Notes: generated from the letters alone by a model not told the origin. A stretch of 64,000 nt of DNA from Veillonella intestinalis (GCF_943193155.1 NZ_CALPDB010000003.1:186001-250000); one strand, 5' to 3'; shown: positions 1 to 8,945, counted from the stretch's first letter. A program made the numbers and translations.

Positions 1-644
1 CACATATTTGGAATTCTTTTTTCTTTGACCGACAAGTGGCGCAGCTACAAGAAGGTTTAGCTTTTGGCTATAACCCTGATAAGACTAAGAAAGGTCGACG
101 GGTATCTGTATTTGAGCCTAACACGTCTGTGGTAAAAAATTGTTATATGCCTGTTTTAATTGCAGAAGCAGCGTACAAAGAAGACAAAACAGCTTTAGCA
201 CATGTATATTTATGTAATACATATCATCTAAAGGATGTGAGTGGTTTTCACAAATTTATTGGTTATACTCAGTTAGTTAAGGAAAATATAATGACTGTAG
301 AAAGTCGTCATTTAATGCCTTACTTTTTGTCGAGGTATACTGATATTGTGTTGTCTTACCAATGGCAATTGGGTTTAAATTATGCATATTATGAGGCCTT
401 GTACGGTAATTATCCATTAGTGCATAATTCTGAAATTCTGCAAGAAGCAGGGGTGGGTTTCTATTATCCTGGTTTTGATGCATATAAAGGGGCTGAAGTT
501 TTGCTTGATGTAATTAATCATTATGATGAGTTGTTTGAGTTGCATGAGGCAAAGAATAAAGCTTTTCTTGAAACGTTATCGCCATATAACACTGAAGTAG
601 TAATGGCGCATAGAGCATTATTGCAAGAATTACTTGAAGCGTGA
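1..644 (+). CDS. DUF2827-like protein, 5' end outside the window
   Basis: The reading frame is open from base 3, so the gene very probably starts upstream. A GTG at 36 is in frame but has no ribosome binding site. The visible 214 residues contain VSVFEPNTSVVKNCYMPVLI, a NTYHLKD segment, and a conserved stretch ending in the Tyr-rich motif YYEALYGNYPLVHNS. This order of motifs is what I recall from the C-terminal half of the DUF2827 family, whose members resemble GT-B glycosyltransferases. The function is not established. It lies upstream of a very large Ser/Ala-rich adhesin on the same strand, separated by 837 bases. A role in modifying that adhesin is only a guess. Confidence 0.6.
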   Translation, partial: HIWNSFFFDRQVAQLQEGLAFGYNPDKTKKGRRVSVFEPNTSVVKNCYMPVLIAEAAYKEDKTALAHVYLCNTYHLKDVSGFHKFIGYTQLVKENIMTVESRHLMPYFLSRYTDIVLSYQWQLGLNYAYYEALYGNYPLVHNSEILQEAGVGFYYPGFDAYKGAEVLLDVINHYDELFELHEAKNKAFLETLSPYNTEVVMAHRALLQELLEA

Positions 645-1245
645 GCAAGAACTCCATAATTAGGTCAATATATATTGTAAATGAGGAGACTGTTCAATTT
701 CTTGATAGTTAATGATTTACTAAATAAAGCCTTAATATATTATTTAATTAAATGAAGTGTTAATTTTCAAAATATGAAGAGTTAATTTTGCTATAAAATT
801 GATTTTTTTAGTTAATAATCGTAAAATGTGAATACCGTTTATTTATTTTTAAAAATGGATATTGTCAATATTAAATGTAAAAGACACCGTTATAATCTAG
901 GTTATAACGGTGTCTTCGTGTTGCGCATAAAGTTGTGTGAAGTTTAGTTATCATTAAAATAAAATAAGTTCATGCAAAAAAGTGGTGAGCAAATTATGAA
1001 CCTAGTTTATGGAAATGTGTTAAAAGTAAACGAATTGTGTAATTTATAAATGATGATAGAAATGGCATAAAAAAGATTGTTTTTCATGAAAAATAGAAAA
1101 TAAAACGATAAAGATAGATTATATATCGATTTGATTATGAAGAGAAAGTTTGAAAAATGATAAATAGAAAATGAAGCTAATTATTTGCGATGATTTTATT
1201 AAAAATATTAATTAATGAATGGTTTGTTAAGATGAATTGCTTATA
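645..1245. other. AT-rich intergenic region
   Basis: No convincing gene is visible on either strand in these 600 bases. The sequence is very AT-rich with many short A and T runs. The only clear structure is the inverted repeat at 881-916. It may be the remains of deleted sequence between the DUF2827-like gene and the adhesin. Confidence 0.6.
881..916. terminator. inverted repeat, possible terminator of the DUF2827-like gene
   Basis: A perfect 15-bp stem, AAGACACCGTTATAA and its complement, flanks a 6-base loop. On the plus strand no T tract follows (CGTGTTG), and on the minus strand only TTTTACATTT follows, so intrinsic termination is possible but not textbook. It lies 240 bases after the stop codon of the upstream gene. 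Confidence 0.45.
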
Positions 1246-1274
1246 TTGACTTCAGTTTTTATTAACAATATACT
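1246..1274 (+). promoter_or_regulatory. sigma-70 promoter of the adhesin gene
   Basis: A TTGACT box at 1246-1251 and a TATACT box at 1269-1274 are separated by exactly 17 bases, each one mismatch from consensus. Transcription would start near 1281, giving a leader of about 200 bases before the adhesin start codon. No better promoter lies closer to the gene. Confidence 0.65.
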
Positions 1275-1329
1275 TTTAGTAAATAGTCGCATAGCTAACA
1301 TAATCAATACCGGTGATGTATTGTTATGA

Positions 1330-1371
1330 TGCATATTTTATCGAGCGTTTATGATAAGATATGCATTTTTT
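1330..1371 (+). terminator. leader hairpin with T6 tail, possible attenuator
   Basis: TGCATATTTTATC (1330-1342) pairs with GATAAGATATGCA (1353-1365), 13 pairs including one G-T, and is followed directly by six T residues. This has the form of an intrinsic terminator. It sits between the predicted promoter and the adhesin start codon, so it would end transcripts early unless it is bypassed. A third ATGCAT at 1402-1407 could compete with either arm. Confidence 0.55.
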
Positions 1372-1481
1372 AGGTTCAAAATTAGATATGGCGACCAAGG
1401 AATGCATTCTGGGGATTGGGTGAGTGTGTTAGTTTTTTCTTTTTTCTGTGTTTGATCTAAAGAGAGGAAGCGACACAATTA

Positions 1482-4400
1482 ATGAATAGAATTTTTAAAG
1501 TTATATGGAGTAAAACAAAAGGGTGTTATGTTGTAGCCTCTGAATTTGCTAAAAGTTATCAAACCGGTGGGGCTAAACGCACAAGACGTTTAACAGCTGC
1601 CGTTATGGCTGCTTTAATCTTAGCACCACAAGTAACTACATTTGCCACGACAATTACAGTTGGTGGTGAAGATTGGTCAGCTGGTTCTGCTGGAACTGGT
1701 GTTCTTACTGTGGTTGGAAGCGATGGTGTCACGGTTACTACTAGTGATGCAACGGGTACAGGCACTTCAAAAAGTATGACTTTAACCATTGGTTTAGATG
1801 ATGAAACAACAACTGCTATTAGCACAGCTGCTTCTAGTGTAACTTTAGCATCTACTAGTGCATCTAGTGCAGCGTCAAGTGCTATAGATGCGAGTACAAG
1901 TGCTTCATCTTCTCAATCCAGTGCGGAAGTATCTGAATCTTGGGCAAAGCAAGCAAGTACTAGTGCCTCTAGTGCAACATCCAGTGCTACGGCAGCAAGT
2001 GTTAGTGAAAGTAATGCTGTGTCTAGTGCAGCTGAAGCAAGTACCAGCGCATCTAATGCGGCGGTAAGTGAAAGCAACGCCGTTTCTAGTGCTACCGAAG
2101 CAAGTAGTAGTGCATCAACTGCTATTTCTAGTGCCGTTGTAGCAAGTACTAGCGCATCTTCTGCTGACTCTAGTGCTACAGTAGCAAGTACGAGTGCATC
2201 TAATGCGGCGGTAAGTGAAAGTAATGCATCCTCTAGTGCTGAGGCAGCAAGTACAAGCGCGTCAAATGCAGCCGTAAGTGAAAGTAATGCATCTTCGAGT
2301 GCTGAGGAAGCAAGTACAAGTGCTTCAAGTGCAGCGGTAAGTGAAAGCAATGCATCAACTAGTGCTGATGCAGCAAGTACTAGTGCATCAAATGCAGAGT
2401 CAAGTGCTAGTACAGCGACATCTAGTGCTGTTGAGGCAGCGTCTAGTGCGACCGCAGCAAGTGCAAGCGAATCCAACGCAGCCGTAAGTGAAAGTAATGC
2501 AACATCTAGTGCGATAGCAGCCAGCACTAGCGCATCCCATGCAGAATCTAGTGCAACTGCATCGGCATCGAGTGCTACAGCAGCCAATAGCAGTGCATCT
2601 TCGTCTTTATCTAGTGCGGAAGTATCTGAATCTTGGGCAAATCAAGCAAGCACGAGTGCATCATCTGCTGATTCTAGTGCTACAGCAGCAAATACAAGTG
2701 CGTCAAATGCGGCCGTAAGTGAAAGCAATGCATCAACTAGTGCTGATGCAGCAAGTACAAGTGCGTCAAATGCAGCCGTAAGTGAAAGTAATGCATCTTC
2801 TAGTGCTGATGCAGCAAGTACAAGTGCATCAAATGCTGCCGTAAGTGAAAGTAATGCATCTTCTAGTGCTGAGGCAGCAAGTACAAGCGCGTCTAATGCA
2901 GCAGTAAGTGAAAATAATGCTAAATCTAGTGCGACTGCAGCAAGCAGTAGCGCTTCTAGTGCTGAATCTAGTGCTACGGTAGCTAGCAGCAGTGCATCTT
3001 CGTCTTTATCTAGTGCGGAAGTATCTGAATCTTGGGCAAATCAAGCAAGCACGAGTGCATCATCTGCTGATTCTAGTGCAATAGCAGCAAGTACAAGTGC
3101 CTCTAATGCGGCAGTAAGCGAAAACAATGCATCAACTAGTGCTGATGCAGCAAGCACTAGTGCATCAAATGCAGAGTCAAGTGCTAGTACGGCGACATCT
3201 AGTGCTGTTGATGCAGCGTCTAGTGCGACAGCAGCACGTACAAGCGAATCCAACGCAGCCGTAAGTGAAAGTAATGCAACATCTAGTGCGACAGCAGCAA
3301 GTACGAGTGAAGCTAATGCAGCAGTAAGTGAAACTAATGCAGCGTCTAGTGCAACGGCAGCAAGTACAAGCGCCTCTAGTGCAGCAGTAAGTGAAAGCAA
3401 TGCAGCATCCAGTGCAACAGCAGCAAGTACAAGTGAATCTAATGCAGAATCAAGTGCAATAACTGCTTCCGATAGTGCGTCTAGCGCTTCTGTAAGTGCA
3501 AGCTCAGCATCTGATAGTGCATCTAGTGCATCTGAAAGCGCTAGTGTAGCATCTACAAGTGCAAGTTCTGCTAACTCTAGTGCAACAGCAGCATCTGACA
3601 GTGCAACGAATGCTTCTACGAGCGCAAGTAGTGCAGCTACAAGTGCAAGTACTGCATCCGATAGTGCGTCTAGTGCTTCTACAAGTGCAAGTTCAGCATC
3701 TAATAGCGCATCTAGCGCATCTGAAAGTGCAAGTGCAGCATCCACAAGTGCAAGTTCTGCCAACTCTAGTGCAACAGCAGCATCTGACAGTGCAACGAAT
3801 GCGGCTACTAGCGCAAGCAATGCTGCTATAAGTGCAACAGAAGCATCTGGTAGTGCATCTAGTGCATCTGAAAGCGCTAGTGCAGCATCTACAAGTGCAA
3901 GTTCTGCCAACTCTAGTGCAACAGCAGCATCTGATAGTGCAACGAATGCTTCTGCGAGCGCAAGTAATGCAGCTACAAGTGCAAGCGCGGCGTCCGATAG
4001 TGCATCTAGTGCATCCACAAGTGCAACAGAAGCATCTGGTAGTGCATCTAGTGCAGCTACAAGTGCAAGTGTAGCATCTACAAGTGCGACAGAGGCCTCT
4101 GATAGTGCGTCCAGTGCAGAAGCGAGTGCTGCAGCAGCTGACAGCAGTGCAAGTAGTGCTTCTGAAAGTGCTGAGGCTGCTAGTTCTTCTGCGACTGAAG
4201 CTACTGAAGCAGCTACTTCTGCGGCTGAAGCAGCCTCTACAGCAACCGAAGCAGCGTCTAGTGCATCTGAGGCAGCAAGCTCAGTTTCTACAGCCGTATC
4301 TACAGCTGTGCAAAATTTAGTGGATAGTGGTATTACAGGTGGCACAGCTACAGGTGAGGGTGCAACTACTGTAGGTAGTGATTCCGAAGCAGCTGGTGAT

Positions 4401-5246
4401 AATGCCACTGCTATGGGCGATAGTGCTACAGCTACTGGTACAGGTGCCTCTGCTATAGGTGCGGGTGCTACTGCTGATGGTGACAATGCTTCTTCACTAG
4501 GTGCTAATGCTAATGCAACTGGTGACAATACATCTGCTTTAGGTGCTAATTCTGTAGCTATTGGTAGTGGTGCTACTTCCGTAGGAGCTAATGCATCTGC
4601 TACAGCCGACAATGCTACAGCACTTGGTAACGGCGCGTCTGCAACGGCTTCTAATTCTGTAGCATTAGGTGCAAACTCTATAGCTAATGAAGAAAATACA
4701 GTATCTGTTGGATCTGCAGGTAATGAACGCCGCATTACTAATGTCGCTGATGGTGTTAATGATACTGATGCTGTCAATGTGCGCCAATTGAATTCTATGA
4801 ATAGTTCTCTTACAAAAGAAATTAGAAATGTGGGCTCTTTAAGTGCTGCATTGAGTGGCTTAAAACCAATTCAATATGATGCTGCTGAGCGAACTCAAAT
4901 TATGGCTGCTGTAGGTACTTACCGAGGTCATAACTCTATGGCACTTGGTGTAGCTCATTATGTAAACGATTCTACAATGTTCAATATTGGGGTTGCTTAT
5001 GGTGATCATGATGCTAAAGTAATGGCTAATGCTGGCGTAACTTGGAAATTTGGTACATCAGCACAACGTGAAAAAGCAGAAGTACAACAATTAGCAGGTA
5101 AAGAAGCACAACAGCGTATTAGCCAATTAAGTGCGGCTAATGCAGCACAAGCAACTCAAATTCAAGAACAGCAGGCTGAATTAAGTGCTCAAAATGAACG
5201 TATTGCTAAATTAGAAGCATTAGTACAGCAATTGGTTCAAAAATAA
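1482..5246 (+). CDS. trimeric autotransporter adhesin (YadA/Hia type), Ser/Ala-repeat stalk
   Basis: This 1,254-residue surface protein would mediate attachment as a type Vc secreted trimer. Residues 1-24 ([20 protein letters not shown]) are an ESPR extended signal region. A hydrophobic core follows at 38-55, with cleavage probably near TTFA. Residues about 115-940 are Ser/Ala-rich heptad repeats of the [15 protein letters not shown] type. Residues about 955-1080 are YadA-like head repeats ([20 protein letters not shown]). A HIM-like neck motif ([10 protein letters not shown]) lies near 1094, and the four-strand YadA anchor at about 1117-1190 ends in VTWKFG. Unlike classic members, about 64 residues of coiled coil follow the anchor. 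The head repeats sit next to the membrane and the stalk is distal, the reverse of YadA. The ATG follows an AGAGAGGAAG ribosome binding site. Confidence 0.93.
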   Translation: MNRIFKVIWSKTKGCYVVASEFAKSYQTGGAKRTRRLTAAVMAALILAPQVTTFATTITVGGEDWSAGSAGTGVLTVVGSDGVTVTTSDATGTGTSKSMTLTIGLDDETTTAISTAASSVTLASTSASSAASSAIDASTSASSSQSSAEVSESWAKQASTSASSATSSATAASVSESNAVSSAAEASTSASNAAVSESNAVSSATEASSSASTAISSAVVASTSASSADSSATVASTSASNAAVSESNASSSAEAASTSASNAAVSESNASSSAEEASTSASSAAVSESNASTSADAASTSASNAESSASTATSSAVEAASSATAASASESNAAVSESNATSSAIAASTSASHAESSATASASSATAANSSASSSLSSAEVSESWANQASTSASSADSSATAANTSASNAAVSESNASTSADAASTSASNAAVSESNASSSADAASTSASNAAVSESNASSSAEAASTSASNAAVSENNAKSSATAASSSASSAESSATVASSSASSSLSSAEVSESWANQASTSASSADSSAIAASTSASNAAVSENNASTSADAASTSASNAESSASTATSSAVDAASSATAARTSESNAAVSESNATSSATAASTSEANAAVSETNAASSATAASTSASSAAVSESNAASSATAASTSESNAESSAITASDSASSASVSASSASDSASSASESASVASTSASSANSSATAASDSATNASTSASSAATSASTASDSASSASTSASSASNSASSASESASAASTSASSANSSATAASDSATNAATSASNAAISATEASGSASSASESASAASTSASSANSSATAASDSATNASASASNAATSASAASDSASSASTSATEASGSASSAATSASVASTSATEASDSASSAEASAAAADSSASSASESAEAASSSATEATEAATSAAEAASTATEAASSASEAASSVSTAVSTAVQNLVDSGITGGTATGEGATTVGSDSEAAGDNATAMGDSATATGTGASAIGAGATADGDNASSLGANANATGDNTSALGANSVAIGSGATSVGANASATADNATALGNGASATASNSVALGANSIANEENTVSVGSAGNERRITNVADGVNDTDAVNVRQLNSMNSSLTKEIRNVGSLSAALSGLKPIQYDAAERTQIMAAVGTYRGHNSMALGVAHYVNDSTMFNIGVAYGDHDAKVMANAGVTWKFGTSAQREKAEVQQLAGKEAQQRISQLSAANAAQATQIQEQQAELSAQNERIAKLEALVQQLVQK
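1840..4290 (+). repeat. Ser/Ala heptad repeat array encoding the adhesin stalk
   Basis: Degenerate repeats built on 21-bp (7-codon) units encode [15 protein letters not shown]-like segments. Larger exact or near-exact blocks recur. A block starting at 2601 recurs at 3000 (399 bp apart), and one at 2394 recurs at 3171 (777 bp apart). The SESWAKQ/SESWANQ element occurs three times, the first two 693 bp apart. All of these spacings are multiples of 21 bp, so duplications kept the heptad register. The array is likely to expand and contract by recombination and hard to assemble from short reads. Confidence 0.9.
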
Positions 5247-5251
5247 GTATA

Positions 5252-5338
5252 AATTTTGATCAAGAAGCTCGTTTACAAGCACAACAAGCTGAAATTAATG
5301 AGTTAAAAGCAGCTATGCAAGCGGTTCTTCAGAAATAG
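5252..5338 (+). pseudogene. remnant of a second adhesin C-terminal coiled coil
   Basis: Directly after the adhesin stop codon, in another frame, 28 codons encode a coiled-coil end (EARLQAQQAEINELKAAMQ, finishing AVLQK) and then stop at TAG. It closely resembles the adhesin's own C-terminus ([19 protein letters not shown]). It has no start codon or ribosome binding site. It is most simply a leftover of another trimeric autotransporter, or of an alternative tail, after recombination. The similarity is seen directly; the history is inferred. Confidence 0.65.
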
Positions 5339-5374
5339 TTGGTAGTTTTGACAATTTATTAATCTCGGCAATAC

Positions 5375-5409
5375 AAAACCCCTCTCTCGAATTTGAGAGA
5401 GGGGTTTTT
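5375..5409 (+). terminator. Rho-independent terminator after the adhesin
   Basis: A 10-bp GC-rich stem (CCCCTCTCTC and its complement) with a 6-base loop is followed by TTTTT and preceded by AAAA, so it may also work for the converging transporter gene. Confidence 0.88.
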
Positions 5410-5485
5410 ACATATACATATAAGAGAGGTGGTTTGTATATATTTGTATATAATAGTATATATTTTGAAAATTTATATTAGGTTC

Positions 5486-6985
5486 TTATACTAAACCAAT
5501 CCAATGCCAGTAAGTAGCGGCATATACTACAAGTAAAGCATATCCGATGATGGTAATAGGAATCCCGGTTTTCATGAAAGTTTTTACATCAAAGGTACCT
5601 GTACTGTAAGCAACCATACCTTGTGGTGAGTTAACGGGTAGAATAAAACCGAAACAAATGGAGAATTGTGCAATCATAGTGAGGCCTACTGGATTGATAC
5701 CAGGAATATGAACTGCTTGCACAATAGAAATAACAATAGGAATCATGGCAGAGGCTAAGGCCGTTGCTGAAGCGAATCCTAAATGGATGGCGATGAGGAA
5801 GAAGGTAATTGTACCAATTAACATGAATACTGATAAAGTTTCAAGGGTAAACATGTGAACAAATGCATTTGCCAGCCATGTAGCCGCTTTAGTTTTTAAA
5901 AGGGCTGTCCCTAAGCTAATACCAGCACCGAACATAACAATAGAGCCCCAATCGATACGTCCTTGGGCATATTTCCAGTCAATGATACCTATGCCCGGCA
6001 TTAAGAATAAGGCAATAGCTACAATTGTGGTAGTAGATGTATCGTATTTATGTAAGTGACCACCAGTAGCCCAGAAACCAAGTAAAATAAGAGATAAAGT
6101 TAATAGTTTCTTTTCGTTAAAGGTCATAGGACCTAGTTCTTTTAGATGTCGTTGTAGTTCTTGTTGTGAACCTTCTAGGTCATGTTCATCTGGTTTTAAA
6201 AGCCACATGGATAAGAAGTAGTAGATGACGATCATTACTAATGAATATGGTGCGGCAGCTAGTAACCAATCTAGCCAAGAAACAGATGTATTAAGCTGTG
6301 AAGAAATAAAGCCGACAGCTACTAAATTTTGGGCCGCCGCAGTTTGGACCATGATGTTCCAAACGGTATCAGCTTGGGTAGCACCAACTACGAGTAAAGC
6401 GGCTAATTTACTTTGACGATTAATTCCAAGACTATCTAAGATACCAATGATGATAGGGACTAAGCAAGCTAGGCGCGCAGTAGCACTTGGCACGAAGAAG
6501 GAAAGAATGAAGCCTGTGAAAATTACACCAATATAGATATGACTTGTTTTGGTTCCGATTCGTGAAAGTACATTTAATGCAATTCGGCGATCAAGACCTG
6601 TTTTAGTCATTGCTACAGAAATAAACATAGCTGCGGCAACTAACGCCCAAGCTGGTGTGGAATAACCAGAGATAGCTATTTTTAAGGCATTACTGGTGCC
6701 GAGTATTTTGGCTGGATCATCCATATTAGGTGCAGTACCTAATAATAAGGCTGTTAGGGCTGTTAACATAGTAGCACTAACAGGGTAGGAAACAGCGCTT
6801 GTTATCCACAGCACGATGGCAAAGAAAAGAAGGCCAATCATGCGATGCCCTGCTGTAGATAAGTCGCTCGGTGTAGGAATACATAGAATGCCGAGTAGAA
6901 CCAAGAAGCTAAGAATCAAGCCAATGTTTTGACTATTGGAACGAGCCTTAGCAGGTGCCGGAGCGGGTGAAGCTGGTTGTGTCAT
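5486..6985 (-). CDS. DASS/SLC13-family anion symporter
   Basis: This 499-residue integral membrane protein has about a dozen hydrophobic segments and belongs to the divalent anion:sodium symporter family, which moves di- and tricarboxylates or sulfate. The segments SFFVPSATARLACLVPII and LPVNSPQGMVAYSTGTF occupy the positions of the two substrate- and sodium-binding SNT loops, but neither keeps a strict Ser-Asn-Thr. The substrate therefore cannot be read from the sequence; malate, succinate or a related acid would suit a lactate/dicarboxylate fermenter. It is transcribed alone, away from the GntR gene, which could regulate it. A short inverted repeat lies upstream at 7161-7185. Confidence 0.85.
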   Translation of the reverse strand: MTQPASPAPAPAKARSNSQNIGLILSFLVLLGILCIPTPSDLSTAGHRMIGLLFFAIVLWITSAVSYPVSATMLTALTALLLGTAPNMDDPAKILGTSNALKIAISGYSTPAWALVAAAMFISVAMTKTGLDRRIALNVLSRIGTKTSHIYIGVIFTGFILSFFVPSATARLACLVPIIIGILDSLGINRQSKLAALLVVGATQADTVWNIMVQTAAAQNLVAVGFISSQLNTSVSWLDWLLAAAPYSLVMIVIYYFLSMWLLKPDEHDLEGSQQELQRHLKELGPMTFNEKKLLTLSLILLGFWATGGHLHKYDTSTTTIVAIALFLMPGIGIIDWKYAQGRIDWGSIVMFGAGISLGTALLKTKAATWLANAFVHMFTLETLSVFMLIGTITFFLIAIHLGFASATALASAMIPIVISIVQAVHIPGINPVGLTMIAQFSICFGFILPVNSPQGMVAYSTGTFDVKTFMKTGIPITIIGYALLVVYAATYWHWIGLV

Positions 6986-7160
6986 TTGTAATCATCTCAC
7001 TTTCTTGTGATTATACTAAATACATAATAAAAATTGATTTTAAGCGATATGCTAATAAGTATATCGAATTATATCAAAGTGTTATAGTGTAAGATTTCGA
7101 CAAAGAAATTATATTACCTGCAAGAAAGTGTTAAAAAATAAGCTAAAATCCACGAAATGA

Positions 7161-7185
7161 AAAATCCTATGCCAATAGGTATTTT
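7161..7185. promoter_or_regulatory. short inverted repeat upstream of the DASS transporter
   Basis: CCTAT and ATAGG flank GCCA, with partial extension into A- and T-rich arms. It lies about 180 bases upstream of the transporter start and could be an operator for the adjacent GntR-type regulator. The rest of the 386-base gap holds only AT-rich sequence and the terminator at 7289-7352. Confidence 0.25.
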
Positions 7186-7288
7186 ATAGTAAATATGTAG
7201 TTAATAAAGTGGTAAAATTCGATATAAATATGTGAGAGATGATGTAATGAGTAAATTTAGAATTTTAAATGTATCGGTATTTGAATAT

Positions 7289-7352
7289 AAAAAGGTCTGT
7301 AGCTTACTGTTCGAATACAGAATTATTCGTCATGTAAGTTACAGACCTTTTT
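7289..7352 (-). terminator. terminator of the ispE-gntR operon
   Basis: A long inverted repeat (AAAAAGGTCTGTAGCTTAC against GTAAGTTACAGACCTTTTT, one mismatch) lies just beyond the GntR stop codon. On the minus strand the stem ends in CCTTTTTATA. The symmetry allows function in both directions. Confidence 0.8.
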
Positions 7353-7371
7353 GTGAAAGCTTTATAGTTGA

Positions 7372-8061
7372 TTATTGTTTATCGATATTCATGCCTTTTA
7401 GTAGGGCTTGTTCGGAGTGTTCCATATGAAGGCGTGCAATTTCACGAGCCTGCGCAGGATTACGTTCAGCAATAGCTTCTACTAACATGCGGTGCTCTTC
7501 CCAGGTTTTTACTAAACGGCCTGGTTGGTTCATAGACATAGTACGGAAACGCAAAGTTTGTTCCCGTAAATTATGAATAATTTCTACTAAGCGCTCATTA
7601 CGTGAGGCTTTGTATAACACTTCATGGAAGTTAATATCAGCTTCTACCACTTTATCCATATTTTTTTGTTCCATAAAGGTGCCAATTTCTACTAGCATAC
7701 GCTCTAAGAATTCAATTTCGTCAGGCGTAATTCGTTCGGCTGCTAATTGAGCTGCTAATTCCTCTAAGGCAGAACGAATTTCAAAAACTTGTGTAACATC
7801 TTTTAAGGAAATATCTGCTACATAAGTACCACGATGAGGGATCATTACCACAAAGCCTTCTAGCTCGAGTTTGCGAATCGCTTCGCGTACCGGTGTACGA
7901 CTAACACCGAGTTCTTCAGCTAATGGCACCTCCATGAGACGCTCGCCTGGTTTGAAGACCCCATCGCGAATTGCTTGGCGCAAAGTTTCACATACGACTT
8001 CACGTAATGGTTTGTAGGATGTTAATACGATAGGCTGTAAGCGCCCTAAATCTTTATTCAT
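7372..8061 (-). CDS. GntR-family regulator, FadR/FCD type
   Basis: This is a 229-residue cytoplasmic DNA-binding protein. Residues about 13-80 form the winged helix (ERLMEVPLAEELGVSRTPVR, then EAIRKLELEGFV). Residues about 88-215 are the all-helical FCD effector domain. Its usual Asp/His metal ligands are visible in EADINFHEVLYKAS, EEHRMLVEAI and RLHMEHSE. Ligands of this subfamily are commonly small organic acids. The gene is translationally coupled to ispE: its ATG shares one base with the ispE stop (TAATG). The neighbouring carboxylate transporter is a plausible target, which is inference. Confidence 0.88.
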   Translation of the reverse strand: MNKDLGRLQPIVLTSYKPLREVVCETLRQAIRDGVFKPGERLMEVPLAEELGVSRTPVREAIRKLELEGFVVMIPHRGTYVADISLKDVTQVFEIRSALEELAAQLAAERITPDEIEFLERMLVEIGTFMEQKNMDKVVEADINFHEVLYKASRNERLVEIIHNLREQTLRFRTMSMNQPGRLVKTWEEHRMLVEAIAERNPAQAREIARLHMEHSEQALLKGMNIDKQ

Positions 8062-8945
8062 TAGGATAATGCCTCCTTACCGTGGGTTTTAGTAATTAAG
8101 GATAACCAAGTATGTCCAGCCTTTTTGATTTCTTCTTGTAATGTTAAGGCTTCAAGGGCTGTATCAAGATAGACCACCATAGTTGGGCCACTTCCTGTCA
8201 TGATGGTTGTATAGCCACGACTGGTGAAAAAGTCTTTACAAGTGATAAGCTCTGGATGGAGTGGGAATAGTAATTCTTCAAAGGTGTTGCCGCTGACTTG
8301 CATGGCTTTTTTGACGTCGCCAATACGCATAGCTTTTTCCACTTCATCAATCGTTTCACTGGTTACTTTGGATTGGTTGTCAAAACGATGATAAGCGGCA
8401 GCTGTAGAAACGGATAATTCAGGTTTTACTACTAAGAGCCAATGAGGTTTATCTGTAGGCAAATACTGAAGAATTTCGCCTCGCCCAGTGCCACGAGCGG
8501 TACCACCTTTCATGAGGAACGGCACATCTGAACCTAAGTCCTGAGCCAATTTCATAAGTTCGTCATCAGTAAGACGTAAGTCCCAGAATTTATTTAAGCC
8601 TAGTAGCATGGCTGCGGCATCGGAACTACCACCACCAAGTCCAGCCGCTGGTGGAACACGTTTTAGTAAATGGATGGCGCCGCCGGTTGTACAACCTGTA
8701 TAGGCTTGAATAGCACGGAGTGCTTTCATGGCTAGATTTGATTCGTCGTAAGGAATCATATCGTTCATGTATGTTGGTAATTCTGGTGCCATGCCAGAGA
8801 ATACAACGGAATGGTGTTTGGCAAAATAAATAGAATCGCCTAAATAAATAGATTGGAAAATTGTGTCAATATTATGATAGCCGTCTTCGCGCTTATTGAG
8901 AATAGCTAAACCAATGTTAATTTTACTGAAGCTTAATTGCTCCAT
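8061..8945 (-). CDS. ispE: 4-diphosphocytidyl-2-C-methyl-D-erythritol kinase
   Basis: IspE phosphorylates CDP-methylerythritol in the MEP route to isoprenoids, supplying undecaprenyl carrier and the menaquinone tail. It belongs to the GHMP kinase family. The ATP-binding loop PPAAGLGGGSSDAAAM is intact, as are the N-terminal SFSKINIGLAI and the C-terminal TIMTGSGPTMV loop. An upstream in-frame ATG at 8963 overlaps the Shine-Dalgarno AAAGGAGG, so the ATG at 8945, six bases after AGGAGG, is chosen (294 residues). It is the first gene of a two-gene operon with the GntR regulator. Confidence 0.95.
   Translation of the reverse strand: MEQLSFSKINIGLAILNKREDGYHNIDTIFQSIYLGDSIYFAKHHSVVFSGMAPELPTYMNDMIPYDESNLAMKALRAIQAYTGCTTGGAIHLLKRVPPAAGLGGGSSDAAAMLLGLNKFWDLRLTDDELMKLAQDLGSDVPFLMKGGTARGTGRGEILQYLPTDKPHWLLVVKPELSVSTAAAYHRFDNQSKVTSETIDEVEKAMRIGDVKKAMQVSGNTFEELLFPLHPELITCKDFFTSRGYTTIMTGSGPTMVVYLDTALEALTLQEEIKKAGHTWLSLITKTHGKEALS

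Noticed and set aside
1840-4290. CRISPR array
   Set aside because: The repeats are coding, contiguous, degenerate 21-bp units without unique spacers, and no cas genes are present.
1913-4777. Long open frames on the minus strand and in other frames inside the adhesin gene
   Set aside because: They arise from the 21-bp repeat composition, have no ribosome binding sites, and encode only low-complexity Ala/Leu/Val repeats.
7232-7429. Small plus-strand open frame between the DASS transporter and gntR
   Set aside because: It runs through the perfect inverted repeat of the gntR terminator and into gntR on the opposite strand. No family resemblance is seen.
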